Below are positions 11,885 to 24,582 of a stretch of 64,000 nt of DNA, one piece after another. The stretch is from Gymnothorax reevesii (taxonomy: Eukaryota; Chordata; Actinopteri; Anguilliformes; Muraenidae). A program made the position numbers and the translations under genes. Under the pieces are notes generated by a model. It did no database searches. It was not told the DNA's origin and saw only the letters and a program-made list of their open reading frames with translations. The stretch is from positions 125,823,447 through 125,887,446 of the forward strand of contig CM056573.1 of assembly GCA_029721435.1 (NCBI GenBank). The letters run 5' to 3'. Position 1 is the first letter of the stretch. Every line of letters begins with the position of its first letter.

Positions 11885-12095
11885 TCTATCTATCCATCGT
11901 CTGACATTCCTATTCCTGGCCAGAGTCATGGGGCGGATGTAAAGCATATGCTATGCTAGTATCCAGTGGGCAGGAACACTCCTGGGACAGCTCACCAGTT
12001 CATCACAAGACACACCCATTCATACCCATATATTTCTAATTAGGTACTTGTGCGTATGCATGTCCTAGAGAGAACCCACACAAACCCTGTGTGGA
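11885..12095 (+). mobile_element. L2/CR1-type LINE 3' tail, sense copy
   Basis: The order of motifs matches the widespread fish LINE tail: ATCTATCCATCGTCTGACAT, CAGTGGGCAGGAACACTCCT, CCAGTTCATCACAAGACACA, CCCATTCATACCC and the AGAGAGAACCCACACAAACC block. An opposite-orientation relative lies at 19.48-19.68 kb. Only the 3' end is present, typical of 5'-truncated LINE insertions. No reverse transcriptase sequence was recognised upstream. Confidence 0.7.
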
Positions 12096-12600
12096 AAGAG
12101 TGAGGTGTTATCTGTGATTCCCTTGCTCAGAGGTCGCAGTGTTACCCAGTGCACATGGTTGAACCTTTGCATTGAGGACAACGATTCTACTCTTTCCTGG
12201 ATATGCTTCACTAGAAATGACATCAAACCTGTTAGATGGATTTCAGGCACAAATAATCTTGTTTGCTCCCACGTATTTCTCATAATCACTGCATAAATTC
12301 AACAAACCCTGAGCCATACCGCGAAGAAAGGGGAACTGAGCGGATGCGATTTCATAATCTCAAAAAGGAAAAAGGCTTCGTAACACAGATCTGATTTCAT
12401 ACCGTGGAAGAGAAAACACGTTTGTAATCGGCGTACGCGGTGATTTGGTGACAGCGTCCGTTCACTTCTTCTTTCAGTTTCTACAGTGAAGATAAATGTG
12501 AAAAAATGTAATGTTATTCATCAGTCTGTTTTCATCAGACCCACACAATGTCTCCTGGCAAAATCCCCAGGTTTATATTAAATAATTTAATTCAAGCTGA
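12096..12600. other. No gene recognised
   Basis: Unique-looking sequence between a LINE tail and microsatellites. Nothing supportable was seen. Confidence 0.4.
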
Positions 12601-12689
12601 GGCGGGTGGGGGGGGGATCTTCACACAAACACCTTGCTGAGCTGCATAACGCAAGCTGCTGTTTCTTATTTATTAGCGCTTTTCGATTA

Positions 12690-13225
12690 ACATCTCACAC
12701 TCTCTCTATCACACACACAAGTGCACATACATACACACTCTCTCTCACACACACATGCTCTTATGCGTCCTCACTCACATATACACATCCATCATCTTTC
12801 TTACAGCCATTTAAAACAATGATGATTCAAAATCAGGAGTTGATATTCATTCATGGTTCCACTGTATGAGTGTGTAATGTGTGTGCTTTTGATTAGGATA
12901 ATGAAAATGATGATGATATTGAAGAAAAAGATTGTGAGCAAGTCTGTGTTTGCCTGTGTGCTAGAGAGAGAGACCAAAATATTATGATATAATTGTGATG
13001 GTGATGATCGTGTGTGTGTGTGTGTGCGTGTGCGCGCGCGTGTGTGTGTGTGCACGTGCGTGTGTGTGTGTGTGTGTGTGCTTAAATAGGTGGGAGAGAC
13101 GTGGAAAGATGTGTGGGTCTGTGTGTGTGTTTGTGTGTGTTTAGGAGGGAAGACTGGGAGGGATGAAGAATAAAATGTGTGTATGGTTTTGTGTGTTTGT
13201 GTGTGTGTGCATGTGCATGCGTGAG
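12690..13225. repeat. Mixed CA then TG dinucleotide-rich region
   Basis: CA/CT-rich repeats at about 12690-12790 are followed by GT-rich tracts at about 13005-13080 and 13120-13210. The strand polarity changes within 300 bp, so the two flanks could pair. The peptides encoded by these tracts are repeat artefacts. Confidence 0.85.
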
Positions 13226-13246
13226 TAGAAGGGAGAGATAGGGAGA

Positions 13247-13619
13247 GATTTTATCGGTTTTGAAATTGAATGAACAAGTAACTGAAACTGAATTCAAGAA
13301 TTTGTATTGAATTTAAGTTAAACTTGAAGCATTTCATTCAGTTCGCACATTCAAATTCAGTTCAAAAATTGCAATTCAGTTCTCTAAATTCAAATTCAAG
13401 TTGAGTAACATCACATGAACATTGCAGCTCTCAATGTGCATTCATGTGATGTTAGTCAACTTGAATTTGAATTAAGAGAACTGAATGGCAATTTTATCAA
13501 TGGAATTTGAATGTGCGAACTGAATGAAATGCTTCAATTTTTATTTTTCAAATTTAATTTATATAACTGGATTCAGTTTCAGATTACTTTTTCATTCAAT
13601 TTCAAAACCAATAAAATTC
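13247..13619. mobile_element. Long palindromic MITE, about 373 bp
   Basis: The left arm begins GATTTTATCGGTTTTGAAAT at 13247 and is matched in inverted orientation by ATTTCAAAACCAATAAAAT ending near 13619. Pairing continues through CATTTCATTCAGTTCGCAC (13346) against GTGCGAACTGAATGAAATG (13513). It reaches a small loop near 13425-13435 between ACATCACATGAACATT and AATGTGCATTCATGTG. There is no coding capacity. The superfamily is not assigned. Confidence 0.8.
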
Positions 13620-13745
13620 TATTCAAAGCAAATTCAATTCAAAGCCAAATTAGATTCAAATCGAACCCAAAATTCAAATCAAAACCTGATAAAATTCAGT
13701 TCAAAGCAGGTTAAATTCAATTCAAAACCAAAATTCAATTAATTT
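13620..13745. repeat. Degenerate AATTCAATTCAAAGC-type tandem repeat
   Basis: Variants of AATTCAATTCAAAGC and AAATTCAAATCAAAACC repeat about every 15-20 bp immediately beside the palindromic MITE. The shared vocabulary with the MITE arms suggests the tandem array grew from one arm. Confidence 0.55.
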
Positions 13746-14400
13746 TTGTTGGGTCAAATTTCGTTCCATAGACTACAGGTTAGGCCTTCATGTAGGCTAA
13801 CAGTAAGGCTACTAGACTCCTTTTCTTGACTCGACTCAAAGTCCGCATCTACAGACAGACAGACAGACCTACAGTAGAATGGGGGCGCAGTGAGGTCGAG
13901 TTTCTAATGTTTTACAATACCTAGCCGGGACTCTTAAAAAATAAATAAAGTCGCCAAATGGCAACTTACCACTAGTAGAGCAGTAGGCGACGTTTTTCGA
14001 CCAAGTGAAATATTCTTAAAACATTGTCGTTGCACTCATCCCTGAACTTTTTCGTTAAATCATTCTGCTTACGTTACATGTCTAACTAAGCGATGCAATT
14101 TTTATTTTTTTTACCCCCTGCAGGGTTTCGGGGATGACACACTCTTACACAGCCTCTGATGGCCTAACCTGAGACTGACCGTAACCTCAACTTTAACCAG
14201 TCTCATCAGTAAAAATGACAAGGAGCACTGATATCCAGTCGGCGGACAATGCCTCCCTCGCTTTTCTTTTTCTCTCAGGGAGTCTGATGGCCTTACTGTT
14301 AATTTTACATATGTACTAGACATAATTATTTATTTGATATATTTAATTCTAATTATTTGTTTTAGTGTAAAGGTTCATCTGTCACCTTTTTTCCCCCCCT
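13746..14400. other. No gene recognised
   Basis: A short CAGA repeat lies at about 13851-13868. The remainder shows no supportable feature. Confidence 0.4.
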
Positions 14401-14662
14401 AGTATGGGACTCTCGTCAGGGCAGCACCGGTGACTCAGTGGGCAGGCCCGGACCCCAAATGCCCCCCCTTGCAGTCGGGCGTGGAAGGCAGGTCTGATTA
14501 TATGGCAGGTGGCAGGTCGGGTGAGCCGGACACACTGCAGGTTAAATCATGAGCAGAAGCACACACACATTAGGGGAAACCATCCCGGCCGCTTGCGTCC
14601 GCTGGCAAATAAACCGGCCCGGAGTACTCCAGAGTGATTCTGTTTCTTCAGATTACGAGCAG

Positions 14663-14670
14663 TATAAAAG
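14663..14670 (+). promoter_or_regulatory. Isolated TATA-box-like TATAAAAG
   Basis: TATAAAAG sits in a GC-richer patch (about 14400-14830). That patch also contains an octamer-like ATGCAAAT at about 14762 and an A-box-like GTGACTCAGTGGGCAGG at about 14433. No exon with a convincing splice donor or coding start was recognised downstream. This is a weak promoter candidate. Confidence 0.2.
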
Positions 14671-14830
14671 CTGAGAGCAGGCTGTATAAACACCAGCGCA
14701 TTCCTCCCTTGGGACCTCGACTAAATCAATGCTCTCCGCCATCGCCAGTGCTTTTCGGGTTATGCAAATATGCGTGGTGGGGATTTGACATTTTGAAAGT
14801 GTGCGATGGATAACCTCCATTAACGCTGCC

Positions 14831-17800
14831 TTTGACGGATCTTAAAAGGCCCCATTCCTGTAGCCTCGCTGTCTTAACCGGGTTTTTATTTTAATGTGAT
14901 TTGTTGGGTATGGTGTTTGGCAAGAGCAGGGGTATCAGATAAAACAAAAGGCCTCTCTCATCCCTGCTGAACCATCTACATCACAAGTGAAATGACGCAG
15001 CGGTTTTGTAATAATAAAACGTACTAAACTCAATGTGTTAAACGTCACTGGATGCTCATACAATATTAAGTATAAAATGAGGATAGAGAAGGACCTCACT
15101 CCCATGAAGAAATGAAGAGTTTGTTTCCAAAACGCAATGAGTGCCAAAATTTTAAAAATTGAGATAATACCTTTGAGTGATAGCCCTGTGTTTCATACAC
15201 ATGCTGCAAAAATCTGTTTTTAGAAATTCTTACTCTAAAGTGTATTTTTCCATGATCAAGGTTTGTATTTTTCTTTAAAATGCAATAGGCACCAACATAG
15301 AAAAAGCTGATTTTCTCGAGATGAGTAAAATGGATATATTGCATATTGGTATTGAACTCCTCGAATTTATTCATTTATTTTATTTTTTAACATATTCATT
15401 CATTGTCTCATGAAAGTTTCTAGCAATGGGCCTCCTTCAACATTCTGACAGGTACAAACCGATGTATAAATTTAATTATTAGTGTTGCTTTCTCACGGAA
15501 CTGCTCATGTAACATGGCACGGAACAGGGCCCATTATGAATGAGACAAATCAGAACATCTTTGTTTCTTCAAACATCAGACTGAAATAATGACCATTATA
15601 GACATGGCAGATGGGGACAGATCATTTATTGGTAATAAATTCTGTAAAAATACTTCCATGAATAAAATGACTTTTTCCTTGGACAGGATATCTTTGGGAA
15701 ATTCGGTAGTCAAGACTCCTGACTTGTTTCATGGATTGTTGTGTGTTAATGACAGTAGACCTCATCCGATATCTGGTTCAGGTGCGAGTGCAGCAGTTTA
15801 AGCTTGGCAAGCGTGTCAGTGAAAAAACCTTGGGGAAGTGCCGAAAGAAGGATGAAGCAGGATCATGTGATCTCAAATTCTTCAGCAGTGTCACCCGCAA
15901 ATTAATTTTAATGCGATAGGCTTGGGCTCAAATTCCTAACACAAGGAAAGGAAGGAGATGATTTGAATTCATGGTCCTCTTCACCTCCTCTTCCTCATCT
16001 CTGTTTGAGTTGCTTATGTTCTTCAGGGTGTTTTCCTGTTTCGTTTCTTTGTCACACTGTTTATTCTGTTTCTTTATCTTTGCTCCTTCACCCCATGTTT
16101 CCTTTTGTCTTTGTTTATCTCTAACCTCCCTGCTCCATACTCTCATCGTCTCCTATTTGTACTTTGCTCTCTGCTCTCTGCTGCCTCCCTGTCCACCTAG
16201 CCAGCATTTCCCTGATCACCTCCTCCACTATTGAAGCCCTCTGTTCTCTGCTGAGTTCCCAGCAGAGAGTTCTCAATCCTATCCTGTAACTTAAGAGGAT
16301 TTTTCCGAAACTTGATTCCTTATTCTGATGAAATAGCTTGGATTGCCCTCTGTGTCTGTTTAGGTTTGGCTTTGACTTTGTTTGATCACTGGTTTTCGAC
16401 TCTGCCTCCGCTCCTCAATTGCATTCTGCCCAGCAGGTTTCTGGATTTCTGCTCGTTATTCCGCAACGAGTTTGCCCAGTGAAGCTGTGTCTGCAAGCCT
16501 ACGTCAGCTTGTTGACCTAGACTGTCTGACCCTTTATTCTGCTTCTATGAACTGTATGAAATGTACTCGGGTCCCGAGCCCCCATCCTGCCAATAACAGA
16601 TCCACAGGTCCAGCTTTGACTCCTCTCCATAAAAATACGAACAGAGAACGTGTTTTTTTTTTTCTCTCTCTCTGTCGCATCCTTAGCGAGGTGTAAATGC
16701 ATTTAGTAAATAATGAGTTGCAGCGAGTTGGGGCACATGAGCCACAGGGATTCCTGTGTGTAACAGGAGCGGTTCTGGGGCATAACCGCCGGAGGGGTGC
16801 CGCAGCCGTGACGCTGAGAATGTCACAGGAGCCAAATCAATTGGGTAGTTTAAAAACGCTCTATGGCTCGAGCAGTCAAAACAGTAAAGGGTCAAGCCCC
16901 AGCTTCCTTACCAAGCAGGAAGAGCTCTGTCCCAAGTTTTCAAGATCACAGCAACCCAGACACTGAGCAGTTCCACAAATTATCCCTATGTCAGGCCTAA
17001 TAAGGGGGACAGCTGAGACAAGGCAATCAGGTTGAGATCTAGCTGACATGAGAGTTCAAAATGGTGAACAGCCAGGATCTCATTGGCAAAGCACTTTAGC
17101 TCTGATTTTCAAAATGTAGGACAAGGAACTGTCAGCAAGAGTCGCCTATACTGTTACGTAACCTGGCAGCAAAATTCTAGTCCTACAATTAGGTTAAAAT
17201 CGAAAGACACTGTTGCCTGAGGCTAAATAAAACTCCAAAAAAACTAGCCCTTTTTGACAACTTTGTAAAGTCTGTCTGACCTTACAGCTAAAGCGTAGCT
17301 GCCCTAACTTATCTGATTAAGATCACCATCATCATTACTTGTCTAGCGGCCAATCATCATCGGCACTACACAAAAAGCATGGCTGGTTTTTAAACTAGGG
17401 AAAAAAAAGCTTTGTTTTCGCTGTGACTAATCACCCCCCAATTACCTGCAGTTTGGGGCGACTGTCCTGTTTCCTTGCTAACACAACAACATCCTTTCAG
17501 ACACATCAAAACATCTATTAAGAGTGTACAATGCTCTACTGCTGGGATGTGCTATTAGCCTGTTCCTTTGGAGGATTGAGTAATTAAGCTCTGATAGATG
17601 CAGTCTCATTTCTAGGGCTCATTTTCAAGTGGTTTTTTTCTGTGCTTTTGTGACAGCTGTGTTTGCCGCAGGCTGTTTTTATGAAATGTGAAAAAATTAG
17701 AGTCATTTTTAAAAATGCCACATAATGGGGTACGTGGGATGGGGGGGCGTGGGGTTTGACCCGATGACTCACACAAAACTACATGCAGTTCGCCAGTGCA

Positions 17801-19479
17801 TCAGTAAGGGGGGAAGACGATCGCCAAAGGTTTAGCTCAATAGTTTCGGTCAACTGAAAAGGCTGTCAACCCCTAGAGTCAACCCCTAGAGAGCACTGAG
17901 TGTACTGAAGGAAAAAAGGATGAGCCATTTTAGAAAATTGGAGCCCTAAATGGCGCTGACATCAGGGATTTGCGCATTAGGTCTCTCAGTGGACATGTCA
18001 TCCTCTGTAATTTCACAAAATTACCACTCAGTCCATCACAGCTCCCTGTGTGTCATATCAGGCGGGAGATGGTTTGTTTTATAATTGTTCCTTTACGTTG
18101 TAAATTTGCAGGGTATTTCAAGCTCAATGTTCAAGGCAGTACAGTGCGTTTTGTCCTCTAAAGCGCATTAAGTAAACAGCCAAACAAGCTTTAATAACAA
18201 CTTTAAATAGCAGGTGAAGGGTTAAATATTTTAATTTACTTAACGTTTTCTTGCAAAAACAATTATGCATTTGTGTTTTTTAGCTGATATAAAGGGTTGA
18301 GTTATTACTGGAATTGAACAAAAATGGTAGCTCCTCAGTAAAGCACCAGCCGGTTTTTGAAAGGTAGGTTAGGCCTACCGTGGTTGCAGGTACACATACA
18401 CCAGCTAAATAATAAAGTAGTGGCAATTTAAGTGGAGAAAACTGTACAAAAATGGACTAAAAATGTGAATTTTACTAGCAGGAATTACAGGCTTTGCAGC
18501 ATTTCTAATGTAGTACCTATCCATACAGTGTGCTGGCGTCAGAATAACAGAGTGACAACATGACAGCCGGGTCCCGCAATCAGTAGAACATCTGTTGGAA
18601 TAAGCAGAGCCTGGAGCATGGAACAGGGCATCATGGGAGGCAGATTGTTGCTGTGGATTTGGCTGCATCGAGCTCGACGCAGAATGTCTGTGTCACCGGC
18701 GCTCAGACGACACAGTGGGGACGCCATCCTGTCCGAACCTCTGACCGAGCCTCATCAAGTACGTATGTCTTCCCATCTGAGCTATACATTCTGATGCTGC
18801 TGCCTGACAGTTGGTATAAGAAAGCTGCTGCACACCACGTGCTTACTTTGTGTATTATTTTTAGTCAAATAGCGCTGTAGAATATGGAATAATAGCGATT
18901 CAAACAAAAGATTGAACATAAGCAAGGATTTTGAAGAAGAAGAGGATGTGGGGTGACTGAATTTCAATTTAATTCTTTACTTTCTGTCCATATTTTGGCC
19001 GCGAAGCATGTTGTACTGAATAAATTTAATTTAATTAATGTATTTAGTTATTTTTTGCAAGTGTCTTTCTCCAAAATAGTCTATGGAATATAAGGTATTT
19101 AAAAAATTGGCCAAGTTTATTTAGAGCATTTAGTGCATGCAAGAATTCAGTATAGTACTGTAAGTAAAAAACTCATTGACTGACATTGATTACGATCCTC
19201 ATGTAATGGATTAGTGAAGAAATTCTCCTTATCTCGGAGGTTAGGCTCACAGAAGATGGCTGAGGTTTTTTACCTAATCCCAGTAATCAGCCAATTTACC
19301 GGTGTGTTTGTGTATCACAGGCTGTCAATCATATTTAGGTTGTGTTGGGAATCAGGTAAACATAACCTGTGAGGGTTGCTTTGCCCCTTGTTTTGCGTTG
19401 AAAATCTGTGCTTGGGAGTCAGACAAATAGTGTGAGGAGAATACTTCACAGCCAGCGGTTTATGTCGGTAACTCTAGTT
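14831..19479. other. No gene recognised; CT-rich patches
   Basis: A pyrimidine-rich tract lies at about 15985-16230 and a short duplication GTCAACCCCTAGAG at about 17868-17892. A LINE- or LTR-like leader (TTTGATCACTGGTTTTCGAC at 16382) is possible but unproven. The 18653-18880 frame (75 codons) has no known domain. Confidence 0.4.
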
Positions 19480-19682
19480 TTCTCCCACAGTCCAAAGACA
19501 TGCCAATCAGGCTGACTAGAGTCTCTAACCTGCCCATAGGTATGAGAGCATGAATGGGTGTGCCTTGCAATGGAATTGCTGTTTCCATGGTGTATTCATG
19601 CCTCTCGCCTATCGCATGCTGGGATATCATCCAGCCTCAATGCAACCCTGACCCGGAACAACAGAGTCAGTTAATGGATGGA
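19480..19682 (-). mobile_element. L2/CR1-type LINE 3' tail, antisense copy
   Basis: On the plus strand it begins TTTTCTCCCACAGTCCAAAG. ACATGCCAATCAGGCTGACT and GAATGGGTGTGCC follow, and it ends GTTAATGGATGGAGG. This is the mirror order of the LINE tail at 11.9-12.1 kb. It is another 5'-truncated copy with no coding part seen. Confidence 0.7.
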
Positions 19683-20640
19683 GGTATACTAATGGCAATA
19701 ACAGCAGTAATAGTGACAAAGGTTTAAAACTTTAAGTGGAGCACTCTCCTAGCATAAAACAGCTTTAAAATAGAGCAGACAGATTCCACCGTCCCACTCG
19801 GGCTCTGCGGGGACAGATTAAACAGAAAGATGTCGTTTCATTAGAGTTGAAAACACACTCAAGCCGAGAGGCTCTTCTAAGAGTAGGGTGGAGAGCAGGT
19901 GAGAGTTAAGCGAAGTTTTCATCATGTCTTGCGATGTGGTTCTTACTCTTGGGGTGTTCTGCGCACGGCTCCATCTCTTAGTTCTCAGGTTTATGTCTCT
20001 GTTTTTCATCTTGTTTCAAACCTCATGAAACACTTATTCTTTTTTTAAAAAAAAACTGTAAGAAACTGTTCTTAACAAGAAAAAGTGGGAATGTTATTAT
20101 CTCAAGTGCAGCTGGATCATATATTTTGTTTCTTTGTTTTGTTTATTTCCTTGTGTATCAAAAGGTCAGATCATGTTATTTTCCGGTGCATGAACTTGGT
20201 AGCCACTGCTTCCACTGGAGAGAAATAGGCCATCACACTTTGCATTTTGCAAATGTTCATCTCCCGGAAGACTGCCAGAGTTTTTTGTCGCAATTTTTAT
20301 AAACTGTACTGCAGAAAGCCTACGTATTAGTGTAATAAACTTGTCATTACCCTGTTATAATCAGTTATGACAACTTATGGCACATCATTAAACTGTCGCA
20401 ATAATTCTTCATCACTGTCAGTGCATTTTACCCACCCCTGCTAGGAGTATACATTCGACCGTAAATTCTCCTTCCCATCCCACACCCCACTGAGCATCCA
20501 GAGTTTTGTCATCGTCTCAACCAATCACAGCACATGGCACTTGCGAGTGCAGCGTTTTCAGTTTTTACAGTCCAATGGCAACAAAGGTCACAGACCTTAT
20601 GAGTTTTAGCTGTAAGTTAGTGCAGATTTACATATGACCT
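19683..20640. other. No gene recognised
   Basis: AT-rich with an A/T homopolymer patch at about 20040. Nothing supportable was seen. Confidence 0.4.
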
Positions 20641-20648
20641 TGATCTGC

Positions 20649-20666
20649 GGGGGGGGGGGGGGGGGG
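20649..20666 (+). repeat. Poly(G) run
   Basis: About 18 consecutive G residues follow GATCTGC. Similar G runs occur at 25850 and 35831. Lengths are prone to sequencing error. Confidence 0.85.
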
Positions 20667-21028
20667 TGTGTTAGGAGTGGGGGTGGAGTGCGAGGTGGGT
20701 GTCATCAGAAGCCGCCAGCAAAAGTGTTACTCAGCCTGAATTACTGCCTGTCGGCAGATATTTTTTTTTCCCCCTGCTGTTGTTCATAAGTGGCAGGTGT
20801 GGGAATGTGCCTGCCGATTCTCCTGAAATCGGAGTGAGTTTTCAAAATGGGAGACTTGAGGCTGGCTTTCACTATGCAGCGGGGGAAGATCTGAGCACAT
20901 CAGGTTGGCTGTCATTGCAGTGGTGAGATCAGTTCCTGTGCTGTGATCAGGCATATCTCAGAGACAGCCACTGCTAAGCTCAGCCTGACAGCTTCACGGC
21001 TGGGAGCCAGGGACTGTGATTAGGGCTG

Positions 21029-21101
21029 AGGTGTGTGTGTGTGTGTGTGTGTATGTGTGTGTGGGTGTGCTATTGTTAGCCTTTGTGTACATGTGTGCTT
21101 C

Positions 21102-21157
<56 letters not shown>

Positions 21158-21430
21158 CATATATGTCTTTGTATCTGTGTGCTTGCTTGTTTGTACCTGT
21201 GTATGTGTGTTTGTATGTGTGTGTGTGTACTTGTCTGTGTTTGTGCATCTGTGAGTGTTCGCGTTTGAGCAGGTCTGAGGCGTTTGTGCGTGTAATAGTG
21301 TGTGTGCATGCTTGTTTGTTAGTGTTTAAGTGTGCATGTGTGCTTATTTACATTTGTGTGTGCACTTGTTTGTGCTTGTGTGTGTGTGTGTGTGTATTTG
21401 CACGCTTGTCTGCGTGTGTGTGTTTAGGTA
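21029..21430. repeat. TG-rich microsatellite region
   Basis: The uninterrupted GT tract at about 21104-21155 is flanked by 300 bp of TGTG-rich, interrupted sequence with CGCGCG near 21152. The long Cys/Val-rich frame (21016-21498) and its His/Thr-rich antisense are artefacts of the repeat. Confidence 0.9.
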
Positions 21431-22433
21431 AGCATCTGTGCTGCACGGACATTAGATCAGAAGACATGCCTCGTGCAGCTGTCATCATCATACTTTAAGT
21501 GTCTGATTGGCTTAATGTTTCCATTGTATTATCATAGGGGCAGTCCCACCGAATTGAATCCCCTGTCATAGAACAACTTAAACCACCAATCAAGAATTGC
21601 CTTGCAGGGCTCTCAACCAATCACCAAAACCATTTGCATTTTTCAGTGGTGGACGCATGTTTATGCCAACGCTAAAGCTATTTCAAAGCATATTGTATAT
21701 GCAGAGCATTAAAAAAAAGACCACAATTACTGGCTTTTAATTTGCATGTCATTCAAGTGGATAGTTAAAGAATATCCCCGTATGATTAGCACCTGGCCCT
21801 CTGTAACTGACACAGCTTTAGTGGCCTAGAGCTACAGCCTAACACCACATTAATCCATTAAAACCTCAAAGCTGTTGGCCATGAAAAGCTGGGGTGCCAG
21901 CTCCCCTAATGGCGTGAATGACCTTGTTCAGTGAAACAAAATCGATCTGCACACTAAACTGATGCAAGCAAAGATATGCAAACTCACCCGCCCTCCAGAT
22001 ATGGAATTTCCCTCTTCTGCTTTAATCACTTATTCTCTCTGTCTTTTTTATTCTGTTTTTGTTTTTGTCTTCTTAAGATCTATGACAAAAAAAAAAAGAA
22101 ATTAAAAATTAAAAAGGAAAGGCCTTTGCTCAGTGTTCAGATCCCTTTATGTTCATGGCCTGTCAAAAAAAATAATTCAAGCAGTCCCATCTTCAAAGCT
22201 AAAAACACCCTGTCCAAAATAATTGGGGTTCTTTTCACCTCCTGTTCTGCCCCCTGCTGGATGGTTACAGAAGTTGCAGTGTAAAAACTGAGCTCTCCCT
22301 GATAAATGCAGTATTGAAATCTTAATCTGATTTCAAAAAAAGCTCATTGAGCGTTTAATTTGTTGAATCATGTCTATAAAAAGAGAGTGAAGGTGAAAAC
22401 CTTATTGAAATTCAACATCTATGGACAGGTTTG
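21431..22433. other. No gene recognised; possible conserved non-coding sequence
   Basis: About 21720-21950 is balanced in composition, free of obvious repeats and carries homeodomain-type TTAATCCATTAA. It could be conserved non-coding DNA, but comparison is needed to say so. No coding frame was recognised. Confidence 0.25.
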
Positions 22434-23195
22434 AGCAACTCTGCTTGAACTGTTGAATGAGTTGTGCTTTGTAAGGGTTAAAGAGAAAGCCTTCAGGATG
22501 GTAGATTGCCAGGAACTGCGTTAGGCAGCCTTTCCTATAGCTGTTGAATAAGGTGTGCTTTATGGGGTTGGAGATTTTGTTTGTTTGTTTTGTTATTTAC
22601 TTATGTATTTATTCATTTATTTAACCAGGGAAGTCCCGTAGAGATTGAAATCTCTTTGTTAAGGGAGCCCTGGGGTTTGAGGTGGGGAGGGAGAGGAGAA
22701 GTTGCAATTAGATCAGGGGATGATTAGGTGACAGGTTGAAAGAGCCAGGTTGCGACTTTAGCTATGACACCAGGGAACCCCCTACTCTTATCGTAGAATG
22801 TCATAGGATCTTTAATGACCACTGTGAGTCAGGACCTCGGTTTGACGACTCATCCGAAAGACAGCGCCTCCTTCAGTACAGTGTCCCCGTCACTGCACTG
22901 GGGCATTGGGGATTATTCCACCTGAAGGAAGAGTGCAACCTACAGGCCCACCAACAGCTCTTCCATCAGCAACTTAGTTTTCCGAGGTAGTCTCCCACCA
23001 AGTTCTGGCCAAGTCCACACCTGCTTGGTTTCAACCACTCAGCTGGAGCAGCAACTGAGTGAAAACCGACAGGATGGTCTATCTCTAGGAAGTTGATTGG
23101 GCAACCCTGCTCTAGCTGTTGAATGAGTGTGCATTTTTATGGATGTTGAGAAAGTTTCTAGATTGTACATCCTCAGGAACAGGGTTGTGCTGCCC
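22434..23195 (+). repeat. ~90-bp minisatellite, about 3 copies, interrupted by an insertion
   Basis: Units share CTGTTGAATGAG, GTGCTTT and a CAGGATGG block: starts lie near 22434, 22525 and 23099. Between TTGGAGATT (about 22570) and CGACAGGATGG (about 23068) the array is broken by the repeat annotated separately. The third unit resumes where the second was cut. Confidence 0.65.
22571..23067 (+). mobile_element. Dispersed repeat (TTTATTTAACCAGG family), copy 2, about 495 bp
   Basis: It starts with T/A-rich sequence and ATTTATTTAACCAGGGAAGT at about 22613. TTAAGGGAGCCCTGGGGTTT follows, then GGTTGAAAGAGCCAGGTTGC, GGATCTTTAATGACCACTG and GACAGCGCCTCC. It ends near AACCACTCAGCTGGAGCAGC. It resembles a repeat common in fish genomes, but I cannot name its family with certainty. 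The 22736-22990 frame (84 codons) lies inside it and is not treated as a gene. A truncated opposite-strand copy is at 27.59-27.75 kb. Confidence 0.6.
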
Positions 23196-24580
23196 TGACT
23201 AAGTAGAAGTAGGATCCAGATGTGACCTTTTCAGGTGAGGGATGGAGGGCCACAATGTAACTGTCTCATTCATCACCCCTCTGCCCTAAAACCCACACTA
23301 TCCAATTTAACACTCCTCATCTCTTTTCCTCTGTCAAACTCCCAAATGGGCCAGAAAACAATCGGACAGCACCTGCTAACCTCCTGCACAGGTGCTGCCC
23401 TCACTTACAATCTGACCTCCTTTCCCAAACCATTTTTCTTATTTCTCAATACCCAGCAGAAAAATCCTTTTTTAACAAGTGTTCTAGACTCGCAAGGAGT
23501 CATATTTCTTTCCCCTCAGGTAGAAAATATTAGCTTGGACTAAAATGCTCTTTGGTTGACAAGTGAAATTGTCATGTCATAGGCGAATCTTGCAGCAAGT
23601 CAAAACTTTCACAGCTCATTGGGAATGTTTTGTTCAACAGAATTGAACAAAAAATAGTATCTGAAATAAAACTGAATAGCAGAATCTGTTTGCAGAATCT
23701 GTTTACAGAATCAGTTAATGGCGTACTGGAAAGAAGCACAGCTTTAACCTCTTCAACTCCAGAGTTGCCATCGGAGGGATCACAGAATTGCTCTCACCTC
23801 ACCTTAAAGCGCATAACATCTCCAAACCCGTTCCCATTTAGGTTTCCTAATTACCAACTATGCATTAATATGTTCAGTTGGGAGTATCAATCTGTATCCA
23901 TTTCCCTTCAGCTTGCATTATTGTTCATTGCAACAATTATCAGCATTTTCCTATCCACATTAATGGTACACCTAACATAAAACGTCAATGTCATACGAAG
24001 ATTTGAAATTACTGCAGCTCACAAAAAGGTTTTTTTTCTTCATTGCGTTCGCGTCTGATCGGCTTGGTTCACAAAAACTTTCTGAAAATGCAGGTTTGCT
24101 GATTCAGGTCTGCGTGTTAAGGCTGCTCATGAAAGAATAAAATTCTGATGCTGATGGTGGTGTTGAGATAAGGTTTAGATTTAGTTTAATTCGATAATTG
24201 CCATTTCAGAAGCAAGACTGCAAAGACCTCATGACTTTGCTGCCTTGAAAGTTTGATGCATGGCATGCACATTAAATGATGTTAAATGTATGCTATGCGT
24301 CAGACTTTCATGATGCACTGATAACAATTTATTATTCCATTTCCAAAGCTTCGACGCAAGTAGCATTGGTAATTAAATAAATCAATTATAAACCCTTGGT
24401 GCTGCAACGAGTGTGCAACTATGCTTCCCTGCAAATGCTATCTATTCTTTTGAATGCTCAAAACATTAGGCTAAAGTGCAATCTTAAAATAACTTCGGTT
24501 GCAATGCTGAAAAAATCCTAGAACAGGACATGGAATTCAGAGAAAGCACTGGGTTAATTGATTATTATAATTGTCATTAT
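23196..24580. other. No gene recognised
   Basis: Frames at 23235-23543 and 23630-23980 (about 100 codons) have no recognisable domain and no good start context. Otherwise AT-rich. Confidence 0.4.
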
Positions 24581-24582
24581 CG

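Noticed and set aside
21016..21498. Cys/Val-rich frame of 160 codons
   Set aside because: It is encoded by a TG microsatellite; the antisense gives His/Thr. No gene.
22736..22990. 84-codon frame starting MKEPGCDFSYD
   Set aside because: It lies in a dispersed repeat; similar translations are common by-products of that repeat.
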